Assembly (NCBI RefSeq): GCF_030162935.1
Contig: NZ_JASAUZ010000006.1
Span: forward strand, 21,001-85,000
Reading direction: 5' to 3'
DNA length: 64,000 nucleotides
Origin: Comamonas halotolerans
Lineage (GTDB): Bacteria; Pseudomonadota; Gammaproteobacteria; Burkholderiales; Burkholderiaceae_C
Under the pieces are notes generated by a model, which ran no database searches, was not told the origin of the DNA, and saw only the letters and a list, made by a program, of their open reading frames with translations. This document shows, piece after piece, positions 47,584 to 56,561 of the stretch. How positions within the stretch are numbered: the stretch's first letter is position 1; each line of letters opens with the position of its first letter. Position numbers and translations under genes: made by a program.

Positions 47584-49395
47584 TCACTTGCCCCAGGAGT
47601 CTTTCAGGCCTGTGATTTTATTGAACACAGGGTGGGCAGTCGTGTGATCCTTGCGGTCGGCGACAAAGTAGCCAAAACGCTCGAACTGGAACTTGTCGTC
47701 AGCTTGTGCCGCCTTCAGCGATGGTTCGACATAGGCGGTCACTACCTTCAGGCTGTCGGGGTTGAGCAATGCCAAATAGTCTTTACCTCCTGCATCGGGT
47801 TGTGCGTCGGTGAACAGACGGTCATACAGGCGCACTTCTGCCTTCACGCCGTCGGCAACGCCCACCCATGTGATGGCAGCCTTGACTTTCACGGCATCTG
47901 CACCCGGAGTGCCACTCTTGGTGTCGGGCACCACGGTGGCAAGTACCTTGGTGATGTTGCCGTCACTGTCCTTTTCGCAGCCAGTGCATTCAATGACGTA
48001 GCCGCCCTTTAGGCGCACCTTGTTGCCGGGGAACAGACGCTTGTAGCCTTTCGGTGGAACTTCGGCGAAGTCTTCCCGTTCAATCCATACTTCGCGGCCT
48101 AGCGTGAACCTGCGCTCAGGTACAGCTTCGGCGTCAGCAGCATGGGGTAGTGCTGGCAGGCTGCACGCTTCCAGGTGGTCGGCGCTGCCAAATACATCGG
48201 TCCAGTTGGTCAGCTCCAGCTTTACCGGGTCAAGCACCACCATGGCGCGGTGGGCCTGGTTTTCCAGGTCTTCGCGCAGGCAGCCGTCCAGGGTGGCGTA
48301 ATCGATCCAGCTGTAGTCCTTGGTCACACCAATACGCTCGCAGAAATTGCGAATGGACGCAGGTGTGTAGCCACGACGGCGCAGGCCAACAATGGTGGGC
48401 ATGCGTGGGTCATCCCAGCCAGTCAGCGTGCCGCTGTCCACCAAATGTTTGAGTTTGCGCTTGGAGGTGACCACATAGGTCAGGTTCAGGCGTGAAAACT
48501 CGTACTGGCGTGGCTGGGGGGCGTCAATCAGACCGCCTTCGCGCAGATGATCGAGCAGCCAGTCGTAGAAAGGGCGCTGGTCTTCAAACTCCAGCGTGCA
48601 AATCGAGTGCGTAATGTGCTCGTAGGCATCCTCAATGGGATGCGCAAATGTGTACATGGGGTAGATGCACCACTGGTTGCCTGTGTTGTGGTGCTCTGCA
48701 TGGCGCACGCGGTAGATGGCAGGGTCGCGCAGGTTGATATTGGGGGCAGCCATATCAATCTTGGCGCGCAGCACGGCAGCGCCGTCAGCCAGTTTGCCGT
48801 CTTTCATGTCGGCAAAGCGCTGCAGGTTTTCGGCCACACTCCGGTCTCGGAAGGGGCTGTTCACACCAGGGCGGGAGAAGTCGCCCCGATTGGCCTTCAT
48901 GTCTTCTGCAGATTGCTCATCCACATAGGCCAGCCCTTGCTCAATCAGGTAGACCGCGCACCGGTGCATGAAGTCAAAGTAATTGCTGGCGTAGTAGAGG
49001 TTGGAGTTGCCCTGGGCATCTTTCCAATCAAAGCCTAGCCATTGCACAGCGTCTTTGATGCTGTCGACGTATTCCTGATCTTCCTTTTCAGGATTGGTGT
49101 CGTCAAAGCGCAGGTGGCACACGCCGCCGTAGTCTTTGGCCAGACCAAAGTTCAGGCAGATGGATTTGGCGTGGCCCACATGCAGGTAGCCATTGGGCTC
49201 GGGCGGAAAGCGCGTGCGAATCTTCGCCTCGTCCACCTGGCCCTGCTGGTGGTGCTGTGCATCACCAGGCGTGCCGCCCCAGTGGCGACCTTGGTAGGTA
49301 CCCTTATCCAGGTCGGCTTCAATGATTTGGCGCAGGAAGTTGGTGGGTTTCACCACTTCCGGGGTTTCGTTGTGAGTATTGGCGGGTGTGCTCAT
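47584..49395 (-). CDS. glnS: Glutaminyl-tRNA synthetase
   Basis: GlnRS charges tRNA-Gln directly. The 603-residue protein has the class I HIGH motif as HVGH in PEPNGYLHVGHAKS and a KMSKS-like VTSKRK segment. The two C-terminal beta-barrel anticodon-binding domains run from about residue 350. The N-terminus (NFLRQIIEADLDKGTY) is conserved. The ATG at 49395 is used; an ATG 20 codons earlier lacks support. A direct GlnRS indicates that the GatCAB route is not the sole source of Gln-tRNA. It is monocistronic with its own terminator. Confidence 0.96.
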   Translation of the reverse strand: MSTPANTHNETPEVVKPTNFLRQIIEADLDKGTYQGRHWGGTPGDAQHHQQGQVDEAKIRTRFPPEPNGYLHVGHAKSICLNFGLAKDYGGVCHLRFDDTNPEKEDQEYVDSIKDAVQWLGFDWKDAQGNSNLYYASNYFDFMHRCAVYLIEQGLAYVDEQSAEDMKANRGDFSRPGVNSPFRDRSVAENLQRFADMKDGKLADGAAVLRAKIDMAAPNINLRDPAIYRVRHAEHHNTGNQWCIYPMYTFAHPIEDAYEHITHSICTLEFEDQRPFYDWLLDHLREGGLIDAPQPRQYEFSRLNLTYVVTSKRKLKHLVDSGTLTGWDDPRMPTIVGLRRRGYTPASIRNFCERIGVTKDYSWIDYATLDGCLREDLENQAHRAMVVLDPVKLELTNWTDVFGSADHLEACSLPALPHAADAEAVPERRFTLGREVWIEREDFAEVPPKGYKRLFPGNKVRLKGGYVIECTGCEKDSDGNITKVLATVVPDTKSGTPGADAVKVKAAITWVGVADGVKAEVRLYDRLFTDAQPDAGGKDYLALLNPDSLKVVTAYVEPSLKAAQADDKFQFERFGYFVADRKDHTTAHPVFNKITGLKDSWGK

Positions 49396-49530
49396 ATCTT
49401 GCTGATTGTAGGGCGCCTCACAAGAGAAGGCTGGCACTGCGGGTGTTGGTTGCACACCAATGGATACAAGCTTTTACTGTTGGTATGACATCCACAAGGG
49501 GGATTGGTGCGTTGTTAGAGAAGAACCACT

Positions 49531-49878
49531 ATGAAAGGACGCTGTCGAATGAACCTCAACCTGACCAAGATGCGCCTGGGGGTGCACCGTGGCCTGGCTG
49601 CTTTAGGCTTATTGGCTGCAATCGCAGGCGGCAGTGCGCACGCGGGGAATGTCGGTATTTCTGTCGGCATCCATGTTCCAGGTGTGCCTGTGTATGTGGC
49701 TCCACCGCCACCACCACCTCCTCCACGTTACTACCGCCCGGCGCCGCCACCTGCTGTGGTGTATTACCCGGCTCCTGCCGCACATGGTTACTGGGCACCT
49801 CCGCCACCGCCGCGTGGTTACGGCAAACACTTCAAGCATCGCAAGCACAAGCATCATCCGCACCACAGACACCGTTAA
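49531..49878 (+). CDS. Secreted Pro-rich, His/Lys-rich small protein
   Basis: This 115-residue protein has a signal peptide (cleavage likely after AHA near residue 38), then a Pro-rich segment with a run of eight prolines and PAPPP blocks. A 17-residue tail is made almost only of His, Lys and Arg (HFKHRKHKHHPHHRHR). The tail could bind metals such as Cu, Ni or Zn, or lipopolysaccharide; this is inference from composition. Pro-rich small exported proteins with basic tails are common but uncharacterised in betaproteobacteria. ATGs at 49531 and 49549 both have acceptable upstream boxes. Confidence 0.65.
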   Translation: MKGRCRMNLNLTKMRLGVHRGLAALGLLAAIAGGSAHAGNVGISVGIHVPGVPVYVAPPPPPPPPRYYRPAPPPAVVYYPAPAAHGYWAPPPPPRGYGKHFKHRKHKHHPHHRHR

Positions 49879-49948
49879 GTTGGGTGACAGCTTCTGAGCC
49901 AGCAGGGCCGCATAATCGCGGCTCTAGTTGTTTCTATGAGTGCTTGCA

Positions 49949-50395
49949 ATGGCGAAGACCGTATTTGTCTTGAATGGCCCCAATCTGAATCTTTTGGGGA
50001 CCCGTGAACCTGCTGTATATGGCGCACATACTTTGGCGGATGTACACAAACTGTGTGAACAAGCTGCTGCACGCCACGGTCTGGCACTGCGTTTTCACCA
50101 AAGCAATCACGAAGGCCAGTTGATTGACTGGATCCATGAAGCTGGTCAATTGCATGCCAAGGGCGAACTGGCAGGCTTGGTCCTCAATGCTGGTGCATAC
50201 ACCCACACCAGCATTGCCTTGATGGATGCCATTAAAGGCACAGGCGTGCAACTGCTGGAGCTACACATCAGCAATGTGCATGCACGTGAAGCATTCAGAC
50301 ACCACTCCTATCTGTCCTCTGTGGCGCGTGCTGTGGTGTGCGGTCTGGGAGTCGCTGGTTATGCCTTGGCAATCGATGCGGTTGCGCAGTGGTGA
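49949..50395 (+). CDS. aroQ: 3-dehydroquinate dehydratase, type II
   Basis: AroQ dehydrates 3-dehydroquinate in the shikimate pathway. The 148-residue length and the signatures VLNGPNLNLLGTREP, NHEGQLIDWIHEA, LNAGAYTHTSIALMDA and LHISNVHAREAFRHHSY identify a type II enzyme (dodecamer). The ATG at 49949 gives the conserved start. An upstream in-frame GTG (49940) is less likely. The TGA stop overlaps a GTG (GTGA) that could begin the next gene. Confidence 0.96.
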   Translation: MAKTVFVLNGPNLNLLGTREPAVYGAHTLADVHKLCEQAAARHGLALRFHQSNHEGQLIDWIHEAGQLHAKGELAGLVLNAGAYTHTSIALMDAIKGTGVQLLELHISNVHAREAFRHHSYLSSVARAVVCGLGVAGYALAIDAVAQW

Positions 50396-50409
50396 CAGCA
50401 GTGGACAGT

Positions 50410-51342
50410 ATGACGGAGCGTAGCGTGCCATTGAGCTTGCCCTGGAGTGGCAGCGAAGAAGAAATTGCAGCAATTGCAGCCGGACAGGCGCAAAGTCAAG
50501 AAGTGATTCATTGGCAGGCTCTGGCGCAGCGCCTGCAAGTCGGTCACGAAAATGGTCAGATCACGCTGCACCACTGGGTATCACCTGAACCCAATGGTCA
50601 GGCGCCGCTGGTACTGTTCCATGGAGGCAGCGGTAGCTGGACCCATTGGGTGCGCAGCATCGGGCCTTTGCGCGATGCAGGTCATGATGTCTGGGCGGTC
50701 GATTTGCCGGGCTTCGGTGCTTCGGATGCTCCAGTGGGCGTCATCGATGCGGATGGCATGTTGCCCGTCCTGGCGCAGTTGCTGCAAACGCAGTTTCCAT
50801 TGCAGTCAGTTCGACTGATGGGCTTCTCGTTTGGTGGCATGACGGCTGGCATGCTGGCTGCAGCCTATCCCCATTTGGTCGAGCAACTGATTGTGGTTGG
50901 GGCTCCTGGCATCGGTCTGACCAACAAGCATCCTTTCCGCCTCAAGGGATGGCGCCATCTGCCTGATCCTCGGGATCAGTTGCTGCATCATGTGTTCAAC
51001 CTGGGGGAGCTCATGCTGCATGATCCATCCGGTATTGACCGCGATACGGTGGCTTTGCATGTTGCCAATGTGCAGCGTGACAATTTGCCGCGGCGCCGAA
51101 TCTCCAGCACCGACATTCTGGTGCGTTCGCTGGCGCAAGTGCAATGCCCGGTAGCAGCCATCTATGGTGACTGTGATGCACTTTATCCGGGCACTTTGGA
51201 TGAGGTGGAGGCCCTTATGGCAGCCCACACCTCGCAGTGGCAAGGCATGCAGCGCATTGCAGGTGCCGGGCACTGGGTGCAATATGAGCAGGCAGATGCA
51301 TTTCATGCGGCCTTGCTGCCGTTGCTGGCGGCGGAGCATTGA
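50410..51342 (+). CDS. Alpha/beta-hydrolase fold protein
   Basis: This protein of about 310 residues has the alpha/beta-hydrolase order. An oxyanion-hole HGGSGSW comes at the first strand, then DLPGFGASD and the nucleophile elbow GFSFGG with its Ser. A late Asp lies in YGDCDALYP, and the catalytic His is in AGAGHWVQYE. The substrate is unknown. The start is uncertain: ATG at 50410, or a GTG at 50392 overlapping the aroQ stop. It is in a tight plus-strand group with arfB, 4 bp before its start. Confidence 0.85.
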   Translation: MTERSVPLSLPWSGSEEEIAAIAAGQAQSQEVIHWQALAQRLQVGHENGQITLHHWVSPEPNGQAPLVLFHGGSGSWTHWVRSIGPLRDAGHDVWAVDLPGFGASDAPVGVIDADGMLPVLAQLLQTQFPLQSVRLMGFSFGGMTAGMLAAAYPHLVEQLIVVGAPGIGLTNKHPFRLKGWRHLPDPRDQLLHHVFNLGELMLHDPSGIDRDTVALHVANVQRDNLPRRRISSTDILVRSLAQVQCPVAAIYGDCDALYPGTLDEVEALMAAHTSQWQGMQRIAGAGHWVQYEQADAFHAALLPLLAAEH

Positions 51343-51345
51343 GCC

Positions 51346-51744
51346 ATGCATTGGCGACTGGAACCTGGGGAAGTCATCTGGACCGCAGTGCGCGCCCAAG
51401 GTGCGGGTGGACAGAATGTCAACAAGGTTTCCAGTGCCGTGCATCTGCGCTATGACGTACACGCCTCGTCGTTGCCTCAGGAGTTGAAAGAGCGATTGGT
51501 GGCGTTATCAGACCACCGCATCACGCAAGATGGGGTGGTGGTGATCAAAGCCCAAAAACACCGCACCCAAGAGCTGAATCTGCAAGATGCCATGCAGCGC
51601 CTGCAAGACTTGATCGCGCAAGCGGCGCATGAGCCCAAGGTACGCAAAGCCACCCAGCCCACGCGCGCATCGCAGCAACGTCGCGTGGATGGAAAAAAAC
51701 GGGCAGGTGCGACCAAGGCTTTACGAAGCAAAGTGGATTGGTAA
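51346..51744 (+). CDS. arfB: Alternative ribosome-rescue factor ArfB
   Basis: ArfB (YaeJ) is a GGQ-containing peptidyl-tRNA hydrolase that rescues ribosomes stalled on non-stop mRNA. The 132-residue protein has the GGQ motif in RAQGAGGQNVNKVSSAVHLR near residues 17-36. Its basic C-terminal tail (KKRAGATKALRSK) enters the mRNA channel. It is distinct from RF1/RF2, being much shorter and lacking an anticodon-mimic domain. It is probably translationally linked to the preceding hydrolase. Confidence 0.93.
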   Translation: MHWRLEPGEVIWTAVRAQGAGGQNVNKVSSAVHLRYDVHASSLPQELKERLVALSDHRITQDGVVVIKAQKHRTQELNLQDAMQRLQDLIAQAAHEPKVRKATQPTRASQQRRVDGKKRAGATKALRSKVDW

Positions 51745-51820
51745 TTGCGATCATTTTTGAGACAGTGAATGTGAGCAGGCACTAGTAGTACTTCAATTGA
51801 GACGACCTAATATTCAGCAC

Positions 51821-52660
51821 ATGTCTCATGTTGTTACCCCTACTTCTATCTTGCCTTCTTCCCCGGCTCGTGTTCCTGCGCTGTTTGTTTCGCACGGATC
51901 TCCCATGTTTGCACTGGAAGCAGGGCAGACCGGGCCAGCATTGACCAGGTGGGGCAGAGATTTGCGTGCGCGGCACCCGCATTTGCGAGGCGTGGTCATC
52001 ATGTCACCACACTGGATGAGTCAGGGTGTGCGCGTGATGAGCGCTCCTGATCCAGCGACATGGCATGACTTTGGTGGCTTTCCGCCTGCGTTGTACGAAT
52101 TGCAATATCCGGCCAAAGGTTCACCATCGCTTGCACAAGAGGTAATCGGTTTGCTGGCAAAAGCTGGCGTGAACGCAACAGAAGATACACGGCAGCCTAT
52201 GGATCATGGTGCTTGGGTGCCTTTGATCCACCTGTTTCCTCAGGCTGATGTACCCGTCGTGCAGATCTCGCTGCCGATACATGCGGATGCGCATGCAGTT
52301 CACGCTTTGGGTCGTGCGCTGCACACCATGCGTGAACGCGGCGTGCTCATCATTGGCAGTGGCAGCATGACGCACAATTTGCGCGAATTCTTTGGTGGGG
52401 CACACCAATCTGCTGACTATGTGGTGGAGTTCAGTCGCTGGGTGGAGGCACAGATTCAAGGCGGAAAGGTCGAGAACTTGCTCGACTGGAAGGTCCACGC
52501 GCCGCATGCATTGCGGGCGCATCCCACCGATGAGCACTTTTTGCCTTTGTACTTTGCGCTAGGTGCTGCGGGCCCGCAAGCTGTTGCCAGCTATCTCAGT
52601 CGTGAGGTCATGTACGGCATGCTGGCCATGGATGCACTGGCATTGGATGCTCCTATTTGA
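51821..52660 (+). CDS. DODA-type (YgiD-like) extradiol ring-cleavage dioxygenase
   Basis: This 279-residue protein of the class III extradiol dioxygenase LigB superfamily has N-terminal FVSHGSP, then SPHWMSQG, DHGAWVPL and HPTDEHFLPL. His residues at these sites bind the active-site metal (zinc in YgiD). Members cleave DOPA or related catechols; the native substrate is unknown. The ATG at 51821 is preferred over one 8 codons earlier. It is single-copy within a loosely spaced plus-strand group. Confidence 0.85.
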   Translation: MSHVVTPTSILPSSPARVPALFVSHGSPMFALEAGQTGPALTRWGRDLRARHPHLRGVVIMSPHWMSQGVRVMSAPDPATWHDFGGFPPALYELQYPAKGSPSLAQEVIGLLAKAGVNATEDTRQPMDHGAWVPLIHLFPQADVPVVQISLPIHADAHAVHALGRALHTMRERGVLIIGSGSMTHNLREFFGGAHQSADYVVEFSRWVEAQIQGGKVENLLDWKVHAPHALRAHPTDEHFLPLYFALGAAGPQAVASYLSREVMYGMLAMDALALDAPI

Positions 52661-52754
52661 TTCATTGAAAGCCTCAGGCGGTTGCGGTATAAGCGCTGGA
52701 ACTTGGCGAGCCTCTAGGTCTGCAAGATTTGTTTTTGGCTTCTGAAAGTGTCGA

Positions 52755-53429
52755 ATGTTGAAGCTCCCACTGAATGGTTTGTATCGTCCTGCATCCGCTG
52801 ATGAGGCCCAGCCCTGGCTGCTGGTGCTCATGCACGGCGTGGGCAGCAATGCGCAGGATTTATTTGGCCTGGCCAGCTATGTACCGCAGCAATACCATGT
52901 ACTGAGTTTGCAGGCTCCGTATCCGATGGGTCACGATGCGTATGCTTGGTTCATGTTTTCGGTGGATACCGATGGAACACGTCACATTGACGTGATGCAG
53001 GAGCAGCAAAGCCGTGCATTGGTGACCCAAACTGTCATTGCTGCCTGTGAGCAACTGGATGTGTCGGCAGAGCGGGTAATTGTGGGCGGCTTCAGCCAGG
53101 GCGGCATCATGAGTCTGAGTCTGCTGTTGACGCAGCCAGAGTTGCTGGCCGGTGTGTGCATCTGGCACAGCCGTTTATTGCCAGAGGTGCTGCCTGAGCA
53201 GGTCGCTGTTGAGCGCTTTCAGGGACATTGCGCTTGGGTCAGCCACGGCACCCAAGACAACGTTATTGCACTGACCAGCGCGCATGCCATTTGCAGCCAT
53301 CTGCAAGGGCTGCCCGTTACGTTGCGCTATGAGGAGTATCCGTGTCAGCACACCATACATCCTCAAGAGTTGCAAGACAGCATGCAGTGGTTGTCTGATT
53401 GTGTCGGGATCAAAAAAGAGAGCTGCTGA
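52755..53429 (+). CDS. Phospholipase/carboxylesterase-family serine hydrolase
   Basis: This 224-residue alpha/beta-hydrolase has the esterase signature MHGVGSNAQDLFGL (oxyanion loop), the nucleophile elbow GGFSQGGIMS with Ser and VSHGTQDNVI with the catalytic Asp. A C-terminal His lies in CQHTIHPQEL. It resembles the acyl-protein thioesterase/EstB family acting on small esters. No signal peptide is seen, so it is cytosolic. Confidence 0.85.
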   Translation: MLKLPLNGLYRPASADEAQPWLLVLMHGVGSNAQDLFGLASYVPQQYHVLSLQAPYPMGHDAYAWFMFSVDTDGTRHIDVMQEQQSRALVTQTVIAACEQLDVSAERVIVGGFSQGGIMSLSLLLTQPELLAGVCIWHSRLLPEVLPEQVAVERFQGHCAWVSHGTQDNVIALTSAHAICSHLQGLPVTLRYEEYPCQHTIHPQELQDSMQWLSDCVGIKKESC

Positions 53430-53584
53430 GGTTGAGCAGGTATCGCGGTAACGGCTTTGAGTTTGTGATGTTTACATATCGCAAACTTTTTGGAGATGAC
53501 ATTGTGCAAAATGGAATTGAAGCGTTGTCATCCAAGCGGGTGTCAGCGAATAGTTCGGCATCGTTACATTGATGAAAGGCCAGC

Positions 53585-53809
53585 ATGTTTCCTGAGTACC
53601 GAGAACAAATCGCCCAATTGCGCGCCAATGACCGCCATTTCAGCCGACTTTTTGATGAGCACAACAAGCTTGATCATGAAGTCAAACAACTGGAGGACAA
53701 GCGCTCTCCAGCTTTCCACGCAGAAATTGACCGCCTGAAAAAGCAAAAACTGGCTTTGAAAGAAGAGATTTACAGCCTGCTGCGCAAGGAAGATGCAAGC
53801 GCCCTCTAA
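53585..53809 (+). CDS. DUF465 (YdcH-like) small helical protein, copy 1
   Basis: This 74-residue protein is predicted to be almost entirely helical and coiled coil: MFPEYREQIAQLRANDRHF followed by HNKLDHEVKQLE and LKKQKLALKEEIY. It matches DUF465/YdcH, a small family of unknown function. AAAGG lies 5 nt before the ATG. A terminator follows before the second copy. Confidence 0.9.
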   Translation: MFPEYREQIAQLRANDRHFSRLFDEHNKLDHEVKQLEDKRSPAFHAEIDRLKKQKLALKEEIYSLLRKEDASAL

Positions 53810-53820
53810 GTACTATCTGT

Positions 53821-53843
53821 AAGCACCGCATGGTGCTTTTTTT
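53821..53843 (+). terminator. Terminator between the two DUF465 genes
   Basis: AAGCACC and GGTGCTT (7 bp, GCAT loop) are followed by a T run. The two copies are thus likely separate transcription units. Confidence 0.85.
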
Positions 53844-53960
53844 ATTTTTGTGAAGCGGCGTGGGGGTGTTACAGCCTTTCATTGCAGAGACCTTCACAAT
53901 GTGTAATTTCCAGTGGGTAGTCTGTCTGCTGCCCTGCCTGTTGTTGATGAAAGGAAGCTT

Positions 53961-54254
53961 ATGTTTGCCGAGTACCATGAACAGATTCAGCAGTTGCGCG
54001 CCAGCGATAAAAACTTTGACCGTTTGTGTGAGAAGCACAGTGCGCTGGATGCAGAGGTAGAAGCCTTGGTTCAGAGGAAATCGCCGAGTTTGCAGGTGGA
54101 TATTGAGAACCTGAAAAAACAGAAGCTGGCAGTCAAAGAAGAGCTCTACAGCATGCTGCGCAAAGCAGAACCGATGCTGGCATTGAAGCAGCAAAAGAAC
54201 TATGTGGACCGGGACAAACTGGCCCAGATGTCGGGTGTTCGCTTGAGTGCTTAA
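53961..54254 (+). CDS. DUF465 (YdcH-like) small helical protein, copy 2 with C-terminal extension
   Basis: This 97-residue protein is closely similar to the first copy over its first 70 residues (MFAEYHEQIQQLRASDKNF and NLKKQKLAVKEELYSMLRK). It then adds about 28 residues (ALKQQKNYVDRDKLAQM onward) not found in copy 1. AAGGAAGCTT precedes the ATG at 53961; an in-frame start at 53913 is not conserved. The pair looks like a tandem duplication with later divergence. Confidence 0.85.
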   Translation: MFAEYHEQIQQLRASDKNFDRLCEKHSALDAEVEALVQRKSPSLQVDIENLKKQKLAVKEELYSMLRKAEPMLALKQQKNYVDRDKLAQMSGVRLSA

Positions 54255-54310
54255 TTTGTATTGGGATATCGGGAGGTATTCCCAGATCAACGGGGCGTCG
54301 AAAGGCGCCT

Positions 54311-55153
54311 TCAGTTTTTATGGCGTGTATCTGCGCGTCTAAACAAGGCGTCTAGCAATGGTTTGAGGGTAGGCTGTGCCTGGGCAAAAGCTTCGGGAGC
54401 CACCCAATAAGCTTCGCAAGCGACTGCAAAAAACTCTTCAGGGGCACTGGCACCATAGGCGTCCAGCCATGGCGCGGGTTGTCCAAAGCGATAGTGTGCC
54501 TCCAGCGCTTCGCGAAAGTCAGCATAAGCTGCGGACCAGACTCTTGCCCAGTACTGTTTGGCTTGTGCAGCAGAGGTGTAGCCCAGGAAGTCGCTGGGCA
54601 AAGGAGGGCTGCCATCCACGCCGCCATTGGCCATGTCCAGCTTGTGTGCAAATTCGTGAATCACCACATTGCTATTGTCGCCCCAGTGCGCATGCCCGCC
54701 ACGCTGCACTGCTGACCAACTGAGTGTGATCGGCCCTCGCTCCATCGCTTCGCCCATCAGTGTTTCCTGGTAGTGGTGCACCACGCCGGTGGCGTCACGT
54801 ACTTTGCGGCGAGCTACCATATCTTCAGGATGAACAATGATGCCCACAAAGTCGTCATACCAGCGCAGCGCTTGCCGGGGTTCGCCCCAGTGAATCAAGA
54901 GCACACAAGCTTGCGCCGCGATGGACAAAGCCATTTGGTCAGTAATCTCTAGGCCATGAGCCCCAGCGAACTCCTTGCGTTGCAGAAAATGAGCGCACAA
55001 GGCTTTCAGTTGCAGCAATTCTTTGGGCGAGAGTTGCTGCAAAAAAGGTAGATCGCGTAGTGTGGCTTGCCACAAGGTATCGGGAATCTCTGGTGGAAGC
55101 CCAAGTTTTCCAAGAAGGTTGCGGCGTAGCCAGCCAGAGATTGTGTGCCACAT
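54311..55153 (-). CDS. mtfA: M90-family zinc peptidase MtfA
   Basis: MtfA is a cytosolic zinc metallopeptidase that, in E. coli, inactivates the glucose-regulating repressor Mlc. The 280-residue protein has the HEFAHKLDM zinc-binding motif near residue 165 and a downstream EEFFAVACEAYW with the third Glu ligand. The length matches MtfA. It is 17 bp downstream of the lpxH stop on the same strand, so both are probably in one transcript. Confidence 0.88.
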   Translation of the reverse strand: MWHTISGWLRRNLLGKLGLPPEIPDTLWQATLRDLPFLQQLSPKELLQLKALCAHFLQRKEFAGAHGLEITDQMALSIAAQACVLLIHWGEPRQALRWYDDFVGIIVHPEDMVARRKVRDATGVVHHYQETLMGEAMERGPITLSWSAVQRGGHAHWGDNSNVVIHEFAHKLDMANGGVDGSPPLPSDFLGYTSAAQAKQYWARVWSAAYADFREALEAHYRFGQPAPWLDAYGASAPEEFFAVACEAYWVAPEAFAQAQPTLKPLLDALFRRADTRHKN

Positions 55154-55169
55154 GGTGCTAGTTGCTAGT

Positions 55170-55955
55170 TCACAGAGGTTGGCGTTGCCAGCCTTGCGAG
55201 CTCAGGCGCAGGACCTCAGCGCGGTGCGTGCGACTATCGATATGCCAGTCGCTGAGCACAATGCGTGTACCGCCATTGGGCAGCGCATGCTCAGCAGGGC
55301 GATGAGTGTGCCCGTGAACCAGCCACTTTGCATGGGTCTGCTGCATCCAGGCTGCGGTCATGGTAGGGTCGGCATCTGCATAAGGTGCACCGGATTGTTT
55401 GCGCTGCTCGCTTTCGGTGCGGGCAGATTTGCCAATCGCGCGGCGCACCGCCAGGGGTTGGCTCAGCAGCTGCTGTTGCCAGGCGGCTGAGCGGCTGAGC
55501 GTACGGAATTTCTGGTACTCCACATCATCCAGGCACAGCGCATCTCCGTGGCTCAAAACAATGCGGTACTCGCCCCATGCCAGCAAGGTTGGATCGGACA
55601 AACCAGTCATGCCGCTGGCTTGTAAGAATGCATCGCCTGCAAGAAAGTCACGGTTGCCCACCATGAAAAACAGGCTGCGTTGCGCACTGGCTGCCAGCAG
55701 TGTCTGGGCACATTGGGCTTCAAAGCTGCTGGGTTCGAGCAGGGCATCATCACCTACCCAAACTTCAAAGATATCGCCCAGCAAAAAAATGGCATCGGCC
55801 TTGCTGTTCGCAAGATAGTCGCGCCAAGCCTGCACAGTGGCAGGCTCACCTGGGTCAAGGTGCAGATCGGAAATGAATTCGACCGTGTGCCAATGCGCTG
55901 GAGCGATTAGCTCGGGCATGGGCGACACGGTCGATGTCACATCCGTTGGTTGCAT
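55170..55955 (-). CDS. lpxH: UDP-2,3-diacylglucosamine diphosphatase
   Basis: LpxH hydrolyses UDP-2,3-diacylglucosamine to lipid X in lipid A synthesis. The protein of about 262 residues has the calcineurin-type metal motifs FISDLHLD, LGDIFEVWVGDD, GNRDF, SHGD and HGHTHRP. The ATG at 55955 is chosen because the longer frame would overlap the ppiB stop region. It is in a minus-strand group with ppiB, ppiA and a TPR gene. Confidence 0.93.
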   Translation of the reverse strand: MQPTDVTSTVSPMPELIAPAHWHTVEFISDLHLDPGEPATVQAWRDYLANSKADAIFLLGDIFEVWVGDDALLEPSSFEAQCAQTLLAASAQRSLFFMVGNRDFLAGDAFLQASGMTGLSDPTLLAWGEYRIVLSHGDALCLDDVEYQKFRTLSRSAAWQQQLLSQPLAVRRAIGKSARTESEQRKQSGAPYADADPTMTAAWMQQTHAKWLVHGHTHRPAEHALPNGGTRIVLSDWHIDSRTHRAEVLRLSSQGWQRQPL

Positions 55956-55986
55956 GGCAGAGTCCAACGGTTGACTCCCTGCGTAA

Positions 55987-56514
55987 TTACAGCGCGACGG
56001 CCTTGTCAATCACCACGGCGTCAAAAGGTACATCGTCGTGGAAGCCTTTGCGTGTGGTGCGCACCTTCTTGATGGCGTCCACAACTTCTTCGCCCTTGAC
56101 CACCTTGCCGAACACGGCATAACCCCAGCCTTGTGCGGTGGGCGAGGTGTGGTTCAGGAAGTCATTGTCCACGGTGTTGATGAAGAACTGTCCGGTGGCG
56201 CTGTGAGGGTCGCTGGTACGGGCCATGGCAATGGTGTACTTGGAGTTCTTCAGACCGTTCTTGGCTTCGTTTTCAATAGGATCTTGTGTGGGCTTTTGCT
56301 TCATGTCAGGGGTAAAGCCGCCTCCCTGGATCATGAAATTCTTGATCACGCGGTGGAAGATGGTGCCGTTGTAGAAGTCGCTCTTGACGTAGTTCAGGAA
56401 GTTTTCGGTCGACTTGGGGGCGTTCTGTGCATCCAGCTCCAGCGTGATCACGCCTTGGGTAGCTGTGTCGGCAACGTTGATGGTGACGTGAAGTTCAACT
56501 TGTGGGTTGCTCAT
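55987..56514 (-). CDS. ppiB: Cytoplasmic peptidyl-prolyl isomerase (cyclophilin)
   Basis: This 175-residue cyclophilin has no signal peptide. It carries the family signature [15 protein letters not shown], a [10 protein letters not shown] strand and [14 protein letters not shown]. It catalyses cis/trans isomerisation of prolyl bonds in the cytoplasm. The start at 56514 ([13 protein letters not shown]) fits the family. Confidence 0.95.
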   Translation of the reverse strand: MSNPQVELHVTINVADTATQGVITLELDAQNAPKSTENFLNYVKSDFYNGTIFHRVIKNFMIQGGGFTPDMKQKPTQDPIENEAKNGLKNSKYTIAMARTSDPHSATGQFFINTVDNDFLNHTSPTAQGWGYAVFGKVVKGEEVVDAIKKVRTTRKGFHDDVPFDAVVIDKAVAL

Positions 56515-56561
56515 GGGAAAAGCTTTCTGTGTGAGAGATAAAACGGAGCGTCTGCGCCCAA

